Notes: generated by a model not told the origin, from the sequence alone. 53,797 nt of DNA from Mangrovactinospora gilvigrisea (GCF_001879105.1 NZ_MLCF01000027.1:1-53797), one strand, 5' to 3'; counted from the first letter of the stretch, positions 24,935 to 33,270 are shown. Translations and numbers: made by a program.

Positions 24935-26212
24935 ATGCCCGAGGTGCGCGAGTTCACCCTGCCCGACCTGGGCGAGGGCCTCACCGAGGCCGAGGTGGTC
25001 CGCTGGCTGGTGAGCCCCGGCGACGTGGTCGCCGTCGACCAGCCGGTCGTCGAGGTGGAGACGGCGAAGGCGTCCGTCGAGGTGCCGTGCCCCTACGGGG
25101 GCGTGGTGACGGCGGTCTACGGCGAGCCCGGCGAGTCGCTGGCGGTGGGACGCCCGCTGCTGAGCGTCGCCGTCGCGGGGGCCGTGACCGCCCCGGCGGA
25201 GGAGGAGGCCGCGCCCGCGGTGCTGGTGGGCTCGGGGCCGTCCGCGGCGCCGCGCCGGCGCCGGCGGATCCGTCCGGGCGGCCGCCCGCCGGAGCCCGCG
25301 CCCGAGTCCCGGCCCGAGCCGGAGGTTCGTCCCGCGCCGGAGTCGGTGCCCGAGCCCGCCGTCGAGCGCGGGCCGGTTCCGGTGATCTCGCCGCTGGTCC
25401 GCCGCCGCGCCCGCGAGCACGGCCTGGACCTGCGCGCGGTGTCCGGCAGCGGCCCGGACGGCCTGATCCTGCGCGCCGACGTGGAGCGGGCCATCGCCTC
25501 CGCCGCGGCGGCCGCCCCCTCCGCCCCCGAGCCGGCCGCCGCCGCGGAGCGCGTCGCCCTCACCGGCATCGCCCGCGCCGCCGCGGAGAAGTTCGCCCGC
25601 GTCCACGCCGAAGTCCCCGCCGTCACCTGCTGGGTGGACGCGGACGCCACCGAACTGCTCGCCGCCCGCGAGCGCCTCGGCGTCGGCGTGCTGCCGCTCT
25701 TCGCCCGGATCGCGGTGGCCGCGCTGGCCCGCCACCCCGAGCTCAACGCGTCCTTCGACGCGGCCCGCGGGGAGGTGCTGCGGCAGTCCGCCGTGCACCT
25801 CGGCGTCGCCGCGCAGACCGACCGCGGCCTGCTGGTCCCGGTGGTGCGGGACGCCTCGGCGCTCAGCACCGAGCGGCTCGGCGCGGAGATCGGCGAGACG
25901 CTGGAGGCGGCCCGCACCGGGACGCTGCCGCTCGGGCGGCTCACCGGCTCCACCTTCACCGTCAACAACTACGGCGTCTTCGGGGTGGACGGGTCGACGC
26001 CGCTGCTCAACCACCCCGAGGCGGCGATGCTGGGGGTCGGGCGGATCGTCAGGAAGCCCTGGGCGCACGGCGAGGAGCTGGCGCTCCGCCAGGTCGTGCA
26101 GCTCTCCCTCACCTTCGACCACCGGGTCTGCGACGGCATCGTCGCGGGAGCCTTCCTCCGCTTCGTAGCCGACTGCACCGAGGACCCGCTGACCCTCCTG
26201 CGCCACCTCTGA
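24935..26212 (+). CDS. bkdC: Dihydrolipoamide acyltransferase (E2) of bkd cluster 1
   Basis: 425 aa. The lipoyl domain (residues 5-80) has Lys45 in VETAKASVEVP; the peripheral-subunit-binding domain is about 150-185 (ISPLVRRRAREHGLDLRAVS); the catalytic domain ends with FDHRVCDG, His396 being the active-site base. It moves the branched acyl group from E1 thiamine to CoA. ATG 24935 is chosen because GGAGG at 24919-24923 fits it better than the overlapping GTG at 24926. The E3 subunit is not in the window. The last 90 or so bases of the gene are the template of the repeat array that follows. Confidence 0.92.
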   Translation: MPEVREFTLPDLGEGLTEAEVVRWLVSPGDVVAVDQPVVEVETAKASVEVPCPYGGVVTAVYGEPGESLAVGRPLLSVAVAGAVTAPAEEEAAPAVLVGSGPSAAPRRRRRIRPGGRPPEPAPESRPEPEVRPAPESVPEPAVERGPVPVISPLVRRRAREHGLDLRAVSGSGPDGLILRADVERAIASAAAAAPSAPEPAAAAERVALTGIARAAAEKFARVHAEVPAVTCWVDADATELLAARERLGVGVLPLFARIAVAALARHPELNASFDAARGEVLRQSAVHLGVAAQTDRGLLVPVVRDASALSTERLGAEIGETLEAARTGTLPLGRLTGSTFTVNNYGVFGVDGSTPLLNHPEAAMLGVGRIVRKPWAHGEELALRQVVQLSLTFDHRVCDGIVAGAFLRFVADCTEDPLTLLRHL

Positions 26213-27200
26213 GCGACGGCGCGCGGGGCCGGCGCTGAGTCTGCGACGGCGCAGTGGCGGGCGTCTTCGTCGGCGTCGCCGCTGACTGCATCGAGGCCCC
26301 TGCGGCACCGCTGAGCGGACCTGCTCGCGTCCCGATGGCGCGCGGGGCCGGCTTCGCCGCGTGGGCACGGCCAGCGCTGGGTCTGCGACGGCGGCGTGGC
26401 GGGCGCCTGGTCGGCGTCGCCGCGGACCGCGCCGAGGCTCCTGTGGCACTGCTGAGCGGACCCGCTCGCGTCCCGATGGCGCGCGGGTCCCACAGAGTCC
26501 GCGGCTCCGCCGCGTGGGCACGACCAGTGCTGAGTCCGCGACGGGCGCCTCTCTCTGCTTCGTCGCCGAGCGCCCGAGGACCCGCTGACCCTCTTGCGGC
26601 GCCGCTGAGCGGCCCCGCGCGGGGCCGGCTTCGCCGCACAGGCACGACCAGCGCTGGGTCCGTGACGGCGGCGTGGCGGGCGCCTTGGTCGGCGTCGCCG
26701 CCGACTGCGCCGAGGCCCCCTGTGGCACCGCTGAGCGGACCCGCTCGCGTCCCGATGGCGCGCGGCGCCGGCTTCGCCGCGTGGGTGTGGCCAGCGCTGA
26801 CCCTGCGACGGCGGCGTGGCAGGCGCTGTCGGCGTTGTCGCTAGCTGTGCGGAGGATCCGCTGATTCTCCTGCGGCGCCGCTGAGCCGTCCTGCTCGCGC
26901 CCGAATGGGCGCGGGGCCCAAAGACTCCGCGGCTCCGCCGCGTGGGCGCGGCCAGCGGTGGGTCTGCGATGGGCGCCTTTCTCTGCTTCGTCGCCGAGCG
27001 TCCGAGGACCCGCTGACCCTCCTGCGGCACCTCTGAGCGGCCCCGCGCGGGGCCGGCTTCGCCGCACAGGCACGACCAGCGCTGGATCCGCGACGGCGCC
27101 GCGGCAGGGCGCCTTCGTCGGCGTTGGCGCCGGCTGTGCGGGGGATCCGCTGGGCGGTCTCGGCCGCGTCCCGATGGGGCGCTGGGCCCGAAGAATCCGC
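26124..27200 (+). repeat. Degenerate tandem array derived from the 3' end of the E2 gene
   Basis: After the E2 stop, about seven diverged units start with a G(G/A)(G/A)TC(T/C)GCGAC-like word at about 26236, 26378, 26528, 26653, 26796, 26956 and 27080; the matching point inside the gene is 26124. Spacing varies from 112 to 160 bp. Units carry versions of the last E2 codons: 27004-27036 differs by one base from the final 33 bases of the gene (26180-26212) and would still spell EDPLTLLRHL-stop, and 26576-26608 is a close relative. Each unit adds about 60 bp of spacer containing GCGTCCCGATGGCGCGCGG or a variant. No start signals or protein families are seen, so the 1-kb region is regarded as non-coding. 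Confidence 0.9.
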
Positions 27201-27244
27201 GGCTCCGGCGCGTATGCGTGGCCGCCGGGGCGGGCCAGGGTGGG

Positions 27245-27274
27245 CTGACAATCGGGAGGGCTCCCGCCTAGCCT
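27245..27274 (+). promoter_or_regulatory. Promoter of the mobA-like gene (leaderless)
   Basis: CTGACA (27245-27250), an 18-base spacer and TAGCCT (27269-27274) fit the housekeeping consensus. The GTG start lies 7 bases after the -10 box, so the transcript is probably leaderless. Confidence 0.65.
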
Positions 27275-27281
27275 CGAGCGC

Positions 27282-27908
27282 GTGGACGCCATCATCCTTG
27301 CCGGCGGGGCCGCGACGCGGCTCGGCGGCGCCGACAAGCCCGCCCTGCGCCTCACCGACGGCGGCCCGGCCCTGCTGGAGCGGGCCGTCGAGGCGTGCCG
27401 GGGGGCGGGCGTGCGCCGCATCGTGGTGGTCGGGCCGCCGCGCGACGGCCTGGCGCTGCCCCCGGAGGCGGCGCTGACCCGCGAGCAGCCGCCGGGCGGC
27501 GGCCCCGTCGCCGCCCTGAAGGCGGGCCTGGACTGCGGGGTGACGGAGGATCGGGTGGCGGTGCTCGCCGCCGACCTGCCGTTCATCACCGCGGAAGTGG
27601 TCTCCGCACTCGCCGACGCCCTCACCGAGGCCGTCGACGGCGGCACCTGCCCCGACGCCCAGGGCGTGCTGGCGGTCGACGCCGAGGGCCGCGAGCAGTA
27701 CCTGACGGCGGTCTACCGCGCCGACGCGCTGCGGGCCGCCCTCGCCGGGCTCCCGGACGGCGGCGCCGGCGCCTCGCTGCGCCGCCTGCTGCGGTCCGTC
27801 CGGACGGTGTGCCTCGGCAGCGACGGCCGCGCCGTCTTCGACTGCGACACCTGGGAGGACGTCGAGGCGGCCCGCGCCATGGCGGACCCCGGCGCCGACC
27901 GCGGCTGA
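27282..27908 (+). CDS. mobA: MobA-like molybdenum cofactor guanylyltransferase
   Basis: 208 aa. The nucleotidyltransferase signature LAGGAATRLGGADKPAL at the N-terminus binds the nucleotide, and VLAADLPFI carries the metal-binding Asp. MobA attaches GMP to molybdenum-molybdopterin to give the dinucleotide cofactor. Proteins of this size in actinobacteria are often annotated only as NTP transferases, so the exact nucleotide (GMP or CMP) is uncertain. It leads a group with a DUF6457 protein and MoeA, which supports a cofactor role. Confidence 0.85.
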   Translation: MDAIILAGGAATRLGGADKPALRLTDGGPALLERAVEACRGAGVRRIVVVGPPRDGLALPPEAALTREQPPGGGPVAALKAGLDCGVTEDRVAVLAADLPFITAEVVSALADALTEAVDGGTCPDAQGVLAVDAEGREQYLTAVYRADALRAALAGLPDGGAGASLRRLLRSVRTVCLGSDGRAVFDCDTWEDVEAARAMADPGADRG

Positions 27909-27963
27909 GCATGTCCGGCGTGGCCCCTGCCGGGAGCGGTGGGCCATCGAGGACACTGGAGCC

Positions 27964-28224
27964 GTGCTGGACGAATGGATTGCCGAAGCCTGCCGAACCC
28001 TCGGCCTCGACCTGGACGTCGACGCCAAGGGCCTGTTGGACCTGACCAAGACGGTCGCCCACAACGTCGATCGCCCCGCCGCCCCCCTCACCGCCTTCCT
28101 GGTCGGCTATGCCGCGGCCCGCGCCGGCGGCGGCCCGGAGGCCGTCGCCGAGGCCTCCCGCAAGGCCGCCGCCCTCGCCGAGCAATGGCCCCAGGACCAT
28201 CCCGCGCCCGACGCCTCGTCATAA
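27964..28224 (+). CDS. Small DUF6457 protein of the molybdopterin group
   Basis: 86 aa, starting (GTG) MLDEWIAEACRTLGLDLDVD. All-helical and soluble, with LLDLTKTVAHNVDRPAAPLTAFLVGYAA, which is typical of a small actinobacterial family I know as DUF6457. No catalytic motif is seen. It sits between MobA and MoeA, 55 bp after the first and 16 bp before the second. The related domain is sometimes fused to molybdopterin-pathway proteins, so an accessory role in cofactor synthesis or insertion is a reasonable inference. Confidence 0.78.
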   Translation: MLDEWIAEACRTLGLDLDVDAKGLLDLTKTVAHNVDRPAAPLTAFLVGYAAARAGGGPEAVAEASRKAAALAEQWPQDHPAPDASS

Positions 28225-28240
28225 ACCCCAGGAACCGCGC

Positions 28241-29620
28241 ATGACTGCTCCCCGAACCCGCACCGCCGACGCCCTCGACGTCGCGCTGGCGCTGGCCAAC
28301 CCGGCCCCGCGCCCGCCGCGTTCGCCCGAGCCGCAGGCCGGGCACGACCCGGCCGCGTCCGCCGACCCGGAGGCCTCCGCGTCCGCCGCGGCCGTGCCCT
28401 GGGACGAGGCGCGCCGCATCGCCGCCGACGCCGGACGCGATGCCGCCCGGCACGCCGAGGCCGAGGCCGAGGACGAGGTCGAGGAGCTGCCGCTGCCCGG
28501 CGCCCTCGGCCGCCGCCTCGCCGCCCCGCTGGAGGCCCTCAGCGACCTGCCGGCCTTCGACACCGCCGCGATGGACGGCTGGGCGGTGGCCGGCCCGGGC
28601 CCCTGGCGGCTCGCCGGCTCCGGCGCCGCGCTCACCGCGGGCCGCGCCCCCCGCCCGCTGCCGGACGGCCGCGCCGTCGCCGTCGCCACCGGCGCCCGCC
28701 TCCCGGCCGGCGCCACCGCCGTGCTGCGCAGCGAGGAGGGCATCGCCGAGGACACCGCGGAGGACGGCGCCCGGCTGCGCGCCCGGCACCGCGACCCCGA
28801 CCACGGCCGCGACATCCGGCTGCGCGGCAGCGAGTGCCGCGCGGGCGAGCAACTGCTGCCGGCCGGTACCCGGATCACCCCCGCGGTGCTCGGCCTCGCC
28901 GCCTCCGCCGGGCACGACGCGCTCGCCGCGCCCCCGCTGCCGTCCGTGGCGCTGCTCGTCCTCGGCGACGAGCTGCTCGTCAAGGGGCGGCCGACCGGCG
29001 CCCGCGTCCGGGACGCGCTCGGCCCGCTGCTCACCGCCTGGCTCCCGGAGCTGGGCGCCGAGGCGATCGCCGCGCCGCGCCGCGTCAAGGACGACCCGGA
29101 GGCGCTGCGCGAGGCGCTCGCCGGCGCCGCCGAGGAAGCCGAGGTGGTGGTCACCACCGGCGGCACCGCCGCCGGGCCGCGCGACTTCCTGCACGCCGTG
29201 CTCGCCGACCTGGACGCCGAACTGCTGGTGGACGGCGTCGATGTGCGGCCCGGCCACCCGATGCTGCTGGCCCGGCTGCCGCACGGCGCCCACCTGGTCG
29301 GACTGCCCGGCAACCCGCTCGCCGCGGTGGCCGGGGTGCTCACCCTGCTCGCCCCGCTGCTGGCGGCGCGCAACGGCACCGACGCCCGCCCCGACCCGGA
29401 GGCGCCGCTCGTCGCGGAGGTCCCGGGGAGCGGGTCCCGCACCGGCACCCGGTTGCTGCCGGCCGCGCTCGGCCCGCACGGCCTGGAGCCGCTGCGCTAT
29501 CACGGCTCCGCCCAGCTGCGCTCGCTGGCGCTCGCCGACGCGTTCGCCGTGGTCCCCGCCGCCGGCGCGCCGGCCGGGGCCGCCGTCCCGCACCTGCCGC
29601 TGCGCTGGGGAGCCGCGTGA
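28241..29620 (+). CDS. moeA: Molybdopterin molybdenumtransferase MoeA
   Basis: 459 aa. An unusual, low-complexity N-terminal extension of about 45 residues precedes the family core. MoeA hallmarks follow: PAFDTAAMDGWAV, ATGARLPAGATAVLR, VLGDELL, VVTTGGTAAGPRDF, and the closing loop GLPGNPLAAVAGVL. MoeA inserts molybdate into adenylylated molybdopterin. ATG 28241 has AGGA upstream. Its TGA overlaps the GTG of the potassium-channel gene as GTGA, coupling an ion channel to the cofactor genes. Confidence 0.92.
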   Translation: MTAPRTRTADALDVALALANPAPRPPRSPEPQAGHDPAASADPEASASAAAVPWDEARRIAADAGRDAARHAEAEAEDEVEELPLPGALGRRLAAPLEALSDLPAFDTAAMDGWAVAGPGPWRLAGSGAALTAGRAPRPLPDGRAVAVATGARLPAGATAVLRSEEGIAEDTAEDGARLRARHRDPDHGRDIRLRGSECRAGEQLLPAGTRITPAVLGLAASAGHDALAAPPLPSVALLVLGDELLVKGRPTGARVRDALGPLLTAWLPELGAEAIAAPRRVKDDPEALREALAGAAEEAEVVVTTGGTAAGPRDFLHAVLADLDAELLVDGVDVRPGHPMLLARLPHGAHLVGLPGNPLAAVAGVLTLLAPLLAARNGTDARPDPEAPLVAEVPGSGSRTGTRLLPAALGPHGLEPLRYHGSAQLRSLALADAFAVVPAAGAPAGAAVPHLPLRWGAA

Positions 29621-30720
29621 GCCGTTCCGGCGGCCGGCGGTCCGGAGGCAAGCCCCCGGCGCTTCAGGTCCTGATGCCGCGCCCCGCCGCCGGCCCCGGA
29701 CGCCAGGTGCTGCGCCGCTTCACGATCGCGCTGCTGGTGCTGGTGGTCACCACGCTGATCGTCTGGCTGGACGCGGACGGCTACCGGGACAGCGACCACC
29801 CCGGCCGCACCCTGACCTTCATCGACGCCGCCTACTACGCCACCGTCACCCTCTCCACCACCGGGTACGGCGACATCACCCCGTCTACCCAGGCGGCCCG
29901 GGTCGTCAATATCCTCGTGATCACCCCGCTCCGCGTGCTCTTCCTGATCATCTTGGTCGGGACCACCCTCGAGGTGCTGACCGAGCGCACCCGCGAGCAG
30001 TTCCGCCAGAAACGCTGGAGGGCCGCCTTGCGCGACCACATCGTGATCGTCGGCTACGGCACCAAGGGGCGCTCCGCCGCTCAGACGCTTCATCAGCAGG
30101 GCTGCGCCGCCGAGCTGATCGTGGTGGTCGACCCCAACCACAAGGCCGTCGAGCTCGCCAACCACGACGGCTTCACCGGGGTCGCCGGGGACGGCACCCG
30201 CAGCGAGGTGCTGGCCCGCGCCGAGGTGCAGCGGGCCCGCAAGGTGGTGGTGGCGCCGCAGCGGGACGAGACCTCGGTGCTGGCCACCCTGACGGTGCGG
30301 CAGCTCAACCCGCGGGCCAAGATCGTCGCCGCGGTGCGCGAGGAGGAGAACGCCCCGCTGCTGCGGCAGTCCGGCGCGGACGCGGTGGTCACCACCGCGG
30401 CCTCGGCCGGCCGGCTGCTCGGGATGTCGATGGCCAGCCCCAATGTGGCGGCGGTCCTGGAGGACCTGCTCAGCTACGGCGCCGGGCTGGACGTCGAGGA
30501 GCGGCCGGTGACCCGCGCCGAGACGGGCGCCTCCCCGCGGGCCCTGGAGGAGCCGGTGCTGGCGGTGGTCCGCGGCCACCGGATGCTCGCGGTGGGCGAC
30601 CCGGCGGCGGCCGCGCTGCGCGCCGACGACCGGGTGATCATCGTCCACGACACCGGGATCGGCCCGCCCGGCACGGTTTCACGTGAAACACGGCCGGCCT
30701 CCCGCCCGGACGCGGACTGA
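29617..30720 (+). CDS. Two-TM potassium channel with RCK/TrkA-N domain
   Basis: 367 aa. Two membrane helices (about 36-52 and 97-116) flank the pore loop with selectivity filter TTGYGD at residues 81-86. From about 140 a Rossmann RCK domain begins (HIVIVGYGTKGRSAAQTL), followed by a TrkA-C-like tail. This is the MthK/Kch architecture: a tetrameric K+ channel gated by a cytoplasmic ligand. It starts on GTG 29617, overlapping the moeA stop. The codons for VSRET near the C-terminus contain a perfect parS site (30676-30689), so this tail may be shaped by chromosome segregation rather than by channel function. Confidence 0.9.
   Translation: MSRSGGRRSGGKPPALQVLMPRPAAGPGRQVLRRFTIALLVLVVTTLIVWLDADGYRDSDHPGRTLTFIDAAYYATVTLSTTGYGDITPSTQAARVVNILVITPLRVLFLIILVGTTLEVLTERTREQFRQKRWRAALRDHIVIVGYGTKGRSAAQTLHQQGCAAELIVVVDPNHKAVELANHDGFTGVAGDGTRSEVLARAEVQRARKVVVAPQRDETSVLATLTVRQLNPRAKIVAAVREEENAPLLRQSGADAVVTTAASAGRLLGMSMASPNVAAVLEDLLSYGAGLDVEERPVTRAETGASPRALEEPVLAVVRGHRMLAVGDPAAAALRADDRVIIVHDTGIGPPGTVSRETRPASRPDAD
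30676..30689. other. parS: parS centromere-like site (ParB binding)
   Basis: GTTTCACGTGAAAC, a perfect 14-bp palindrome identical to the Streptomyces parS consensus as I recall it. It lies inside the last 15 codons of the potassium channel. Origin-proximal clusters of such sites load ParB for chromosome segregation, which fits this window's gene order near oriC. Confidence 0.92.
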
Positions 30721-30733
30721 GCCTCCCCGGCAC

Positions 30734-30739
30734 TAGGTT
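30734..30739 (+). promoter_or_regulatory. -10 box of the quinone oxidoreductase gene (leaderless)
   Basis: TAGGTT ends 6 bases before the ATG at 30746, the spacing expected for leaderless transcription; no ribosome site is present. Confidence 0.55.
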
Positions 30740-30745
30740 GGCCCC

Positions 30746-31729
30746 ATGCGTGCCATCACGATCGAGGAACCCGGCGGCCCGGAGGCCCTGACGCTCATCG
30801 ACGACGCGCCGGACCCGGTGCCGGGCGAGGGCGAGGTGCTGGTGGACGTCGCCGCCACCGCCGTCAACCGCGCCGATCTGCTGCAGCGGCAGGGCTTCTA
30901 CAACCCGCCGCCCGGCGCCAGCCCCTACCCCGGCCTGGAGTGCAGCGGCACCGTCGCGGCGCTCGGCCCGGGGGTGACGGGGTGGCAGGTCGGCGACCGG
31001 GTCTGCGCGCTGCTCTCCGGCGGCGGCTACGCCGAGAAGGTCGCCGTCCCGGCCGGCCAGCTGCTGCCCGTCCCCGAGGGGATGGACCTGGTCACGGCGG
31101 CGGGCCTGCCGGAGGTGGTGTGCACCGTCTGGTCCAACATCGGCATGATCGCCCATCTGCGTCCGGGGGAGACGCTGCTGGTGCACGGCGGTGCCGGGGG
31201 CATCGGGACGGCGGCGATCCAGATCGGCAAGGCGCTCGGCGCGCGGGTGGTGGTCACCGCGGGCAGCAAGGAGAAGTGCGCGCGCTGCCGCGAGCTGGGC
31301 GCGGACGCGGCCGTCAACTACCGCGAGTCCGACTTCGTCGAGGAGGTCCGGGAGACGACCGCGGGCCGGGGCGCCGATGTGGTCCTCGACGTGATCGGGG
31401 CGAAGTACCTGGCCCGGAACCTGGACGTGCTGGCGGTCAACGGGCGCCTGGTGATCATCGGGCTGCAGGGCGGCCGCAAGGCCGAGCTCGACCTCGGCGC
31501 CCTGATGGCCAAGCGCGCCGCGGTGATGGGCACGACGCTGCGGGCCCGTCCGCCCGAGGAGAAGGCGGCGATCGTCGCCTCGGTGCGCGAGCACGTCTGG
31601 CCGTGGGTGGAGTCCGGCGAGGTGGCGGTGGTCGTCGACCGGGTGCTGGAGCTCGCCGAGGCGCCCGACGCCCACCGGGTGCTGGAGGGCCCCGGCGCGG
31701 TCGGCAAGGTGCTGATGCGCGTCTCCTGA
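30746..31729 (+). CDS. NADPH:quinone oxidoreductase-type zinc-free MDR enzyme
   Basis: 327 aa, MDR superfamily. The GroES-like half contains NRADLLQRQGFYNPPPGASPYPGLECSGTV; the Rossmann half has HGGAGGIGTAAIQIGKALGA, the NAD(P)-binding loop. Cys/His ligands for catalytic and structural zinc are absent, as in the quinone oxidoreductase and TP53I3-like branch. It would reduce quinones or enones with NADPH in the cytoplasm; the natural substrate is unknown. A GAGCGG/CCGCTC hairpin overlaps its stop. Confidence 0.9.
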   Translation: MRAITIEEPGGPEALTLIDDAPDPVPGEGEVLVDVAATAVNRADLLQRQGFYNPPPGASPYPGLECSGTVAALGPGVTGWQVGDRVCALLSGGGYAEKVAVPAGQLLPVPEGMDLVTAAGLPEVVCTVWSNIGMIAHLRPGETLLVHGGAGGIGTAAIQIGKALGARVVVTAGSKEKCARCRELGADAAVNYRESDFVEEVRETTAGRGADVVLDVIGAKYLARNLDVLAVNGRLVIIGLQGGRKAELDLGALMAKRAAVMGTTLRARPPEEKAAIVASVREHVWPWVESGEVAVVVDRVLELAEAPDAHRVLEGPGAVGKVLMRVS

Positions 31730-31754
31730 GCGGCCGTCGGCTCGCTCCGCTCAG
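31726..31754 (+). terminator. Hairpin at the end of the quinone oxidoreductase gene
   Basis: Perfect 8-bp arms CTGAGCGG/CCGCTCAG with a 13-base loop; the left arm includes the stop codon. Confidence 0.6.
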
Positions 31755-31833
31755 AACTGTCCAAAATGCCACTCCTTGAGACCTATGTCACGCTTTGGGG
31801 CGTCAGACTCGGTCGGGGAGAGGACGGATCGGC

Positions 31834-32658
31834 GTGCGGGTACAGCGGGTCCGGGCCGCGTGCGTGGCGGTCGCCGCGGCGGCGACCGTCGCGTCCTCGA
31901 CGCCTTCCGCGGCGGCCGCCTCGGCCCCGCCGCCCGGCCCGAGCCGCGCCGCGAAGCCCCACCCGCACCCGCACCCCCACCCGCATCCGCATCCGCATGC
32001 CGCGCGGACGTCGGCGCCGGACGTCGTCACCACCACCTACCCGCCCGCCTGGCCCTTTCCCACCACGCCCGACGAGCAGGGGCAGCAGGGCCAGCAGGGC
32101 CAGCAGGGCGAGGACCACGAGCCGAGCCGGAACCCCGCCCCCGGCCCGAAGCCGGCGAAGACGCACCACGCGGCCGCGACCCCGAAGCCGGCCAAGACCC
32201 ACCAGCCCAAGCCCGCCAAGACCGCCAAGCCGGCGCACCACGCCCCCGCCCCGCAGCCGTCCACCGCCCCGATCGCCCGGCCCACCCGCCAGGCGGCCCC
32301 GCAGGCCGAGCAGGCGCCGCCGGTCCAGCTCCGGCCCCAGCAGCAGCTGCCGACCCGGCAGCAGCCGGCCCGCCAGGCCGTCCGCACCCCCGACGCGCCG
32401 CGCCGCACGGCCGCCGCCGCCCCCCGCGACCAGGCCGACGACGGCACCGCCGCGCTGCCCTGGCTCCCGGACGGCGCCCCCGTCGGCCGCCCCCCGGCGG
32501 GCACCGCGCGGCAGCCGGCCGCCGCGACCGTCCCCGCCGCGGACGCCGCCGCCTCGCGCCGCGAGGGCGGCGCCCTCGACCCGGTCCCGCTCGGCGCCGG
32601 CCTCGCCCTGATGGGCGGCGGCGCCTTCCTGCTCGCGCTGAGGTTCCGCCGCCGCTGA
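31834..32658 (+). CDS. Predicted secreted, cell-surface-anchored Pro/His/Gln-rich protein
   Basis: 274 aa from GTG 31834, chosen because GGGGAGAGGA precedes it. Signal peptide VRAACVAVAAAATVASSTPSA. Then a run of His-Pro dipeptides (about residues 41-54), a Gly-Gln repeat (QGQQGQQGQQGE), a Lys/Pro/Ala stretch (KPAKTHH, KPAKTHQ, KPAKTAK) and a Gln/Arg-rich part. The protein ends with a hydrophobic helix and positive tail (ALMGGGAFLLALRFRRR), as in C-terminally anchored wall proteins, but no LPxTG is visible. No enzyme domain is recognised. It may be a wall-spanning spacer or a metal-binding protein through the histidines. Confidence 0.75.
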   Translation: MRVQRVRAACVAVAAAATVASSTPSAAAASAPPPGPSRAAKPHPHPHPHPHPHPHAARTSAPDVVTTTYPPAWPFPTTPDEQGQQGQQGQQGEDHEPSRNPAPGPKPAKTHHAAATPKPAKTHQPKPAKTAKPAHHAPAPQPSTAPIARPTRQAAPQAEQAPPVQLRPQQQLPTRQQPARQAVRTPDAPRRTAAAAPRDQADDGTAALPWLPDGAPVGRPPAGTARQPAAATVPAADAAASRREGGALDPVPLGAGLALMGGGAFLLALRFRRR

Positions 32659-32712
32659 ACCGTCATCCTCCTCTTACCCCGCCACGGCGCGCGGTGAGAG
32701 AGGATGGAACGC

Positions 32713-33270
32713 ATGAATACGCCGACGAACGACATCCCCCAAGAGGGCGGCAGCCCGCACGTCCTCGTCGTGGGGCCGGACGGCATGGCCGTCGGCTCCG
32801 TCCCCGGCGCCGGCGGCGGGGAGGGCGGGGAAGGCCGCAGCGAGGAGTCCGTTGCCGAGATGGTCGAGCAGCCGGCCAAGGTGATGCGGATCGGCAGCAT
32901 GATCAAGCAGCTGCTGGAGGAAGTCCGCGCGGCACCTCTCGACGAGGCCAGCCGGGTCCGCCTCAAGGAGATCCACGCCAGCTCCGTCCGCGAGCTGGAG
33001 CAGGGGCTCGCCCCCGAGCTGATCGAGGAGCTGGAGCGGCTCTCGCTGCCCTTCACCGAGGAGGGCGTGCCCAGCGACGCCGAGCTGCGCATCGCGCAGG
33101 CCCAGCTGGTGGGCTGGCTGGAGGGCCTCTTCCACGGCATCCAGACGGCGCTCTTCGCGCAGCAGATGGCCGCCCGCGCGCAGCTGGAGCAGATGCGCCG
33201 CGCCCTGCCGCCCGGCGTCGCCGCCGAGGGGCACGAGCGTCCGGAAGCCACGTCCGGGCCGTACTTGTAA
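32713..33270 (+). CDS. bpa: Bacterial proteasome activator Bpa
   Basis: 185 aa. The four-helix-bundle core is recognisable (VMRIGSMIKQLLEEVRAAPL, then LKEIHASSVRELEQGLAPEL and LVGWLEGLFHGIQTALFAQQ), preceded by a Gly/Glu-rich tail. The extreme C-terminus is SGPYL; mycobacterial Bpa ends in GQYL, which docks into the 20S proteasome to open the gate. Bpa forms a dodecameric ring and feeds unfolded proteins such as HspR to the proteasome without ATP. ATG 32713 is favoured over 32704 because AGAGAGG is then at ribosome-site distance. No proteasome core genes are in the window. Confidence 0.9.
   Translation: MNTPTNDIPQEGGSPHVLVVGPDGMAVGSVPGAGGGEGGEGRSEESVAEMVEQPAKVMRIGSMIKQLLEEVRAAPLDEASRVRLKEIHASSVRELEQGLAPELIEELERLSLPFTEEGVPSDAELRIAQAQLVGWLEGLFHGIQTALFAQQMAARAQLEQMRRALPPGVAAEGHERPEATSGPYL

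Noticed and set aside
24836..27646. A leftward open frame of more than 900 codons across the E2 gene and its repeat array, with recurring Arg/Pro/Ala-rich blocks
   Set aside because: It is antisense to a certain gene; the periodic protein is only the translation of the DNA repeat, and there is no start signal or known domain.
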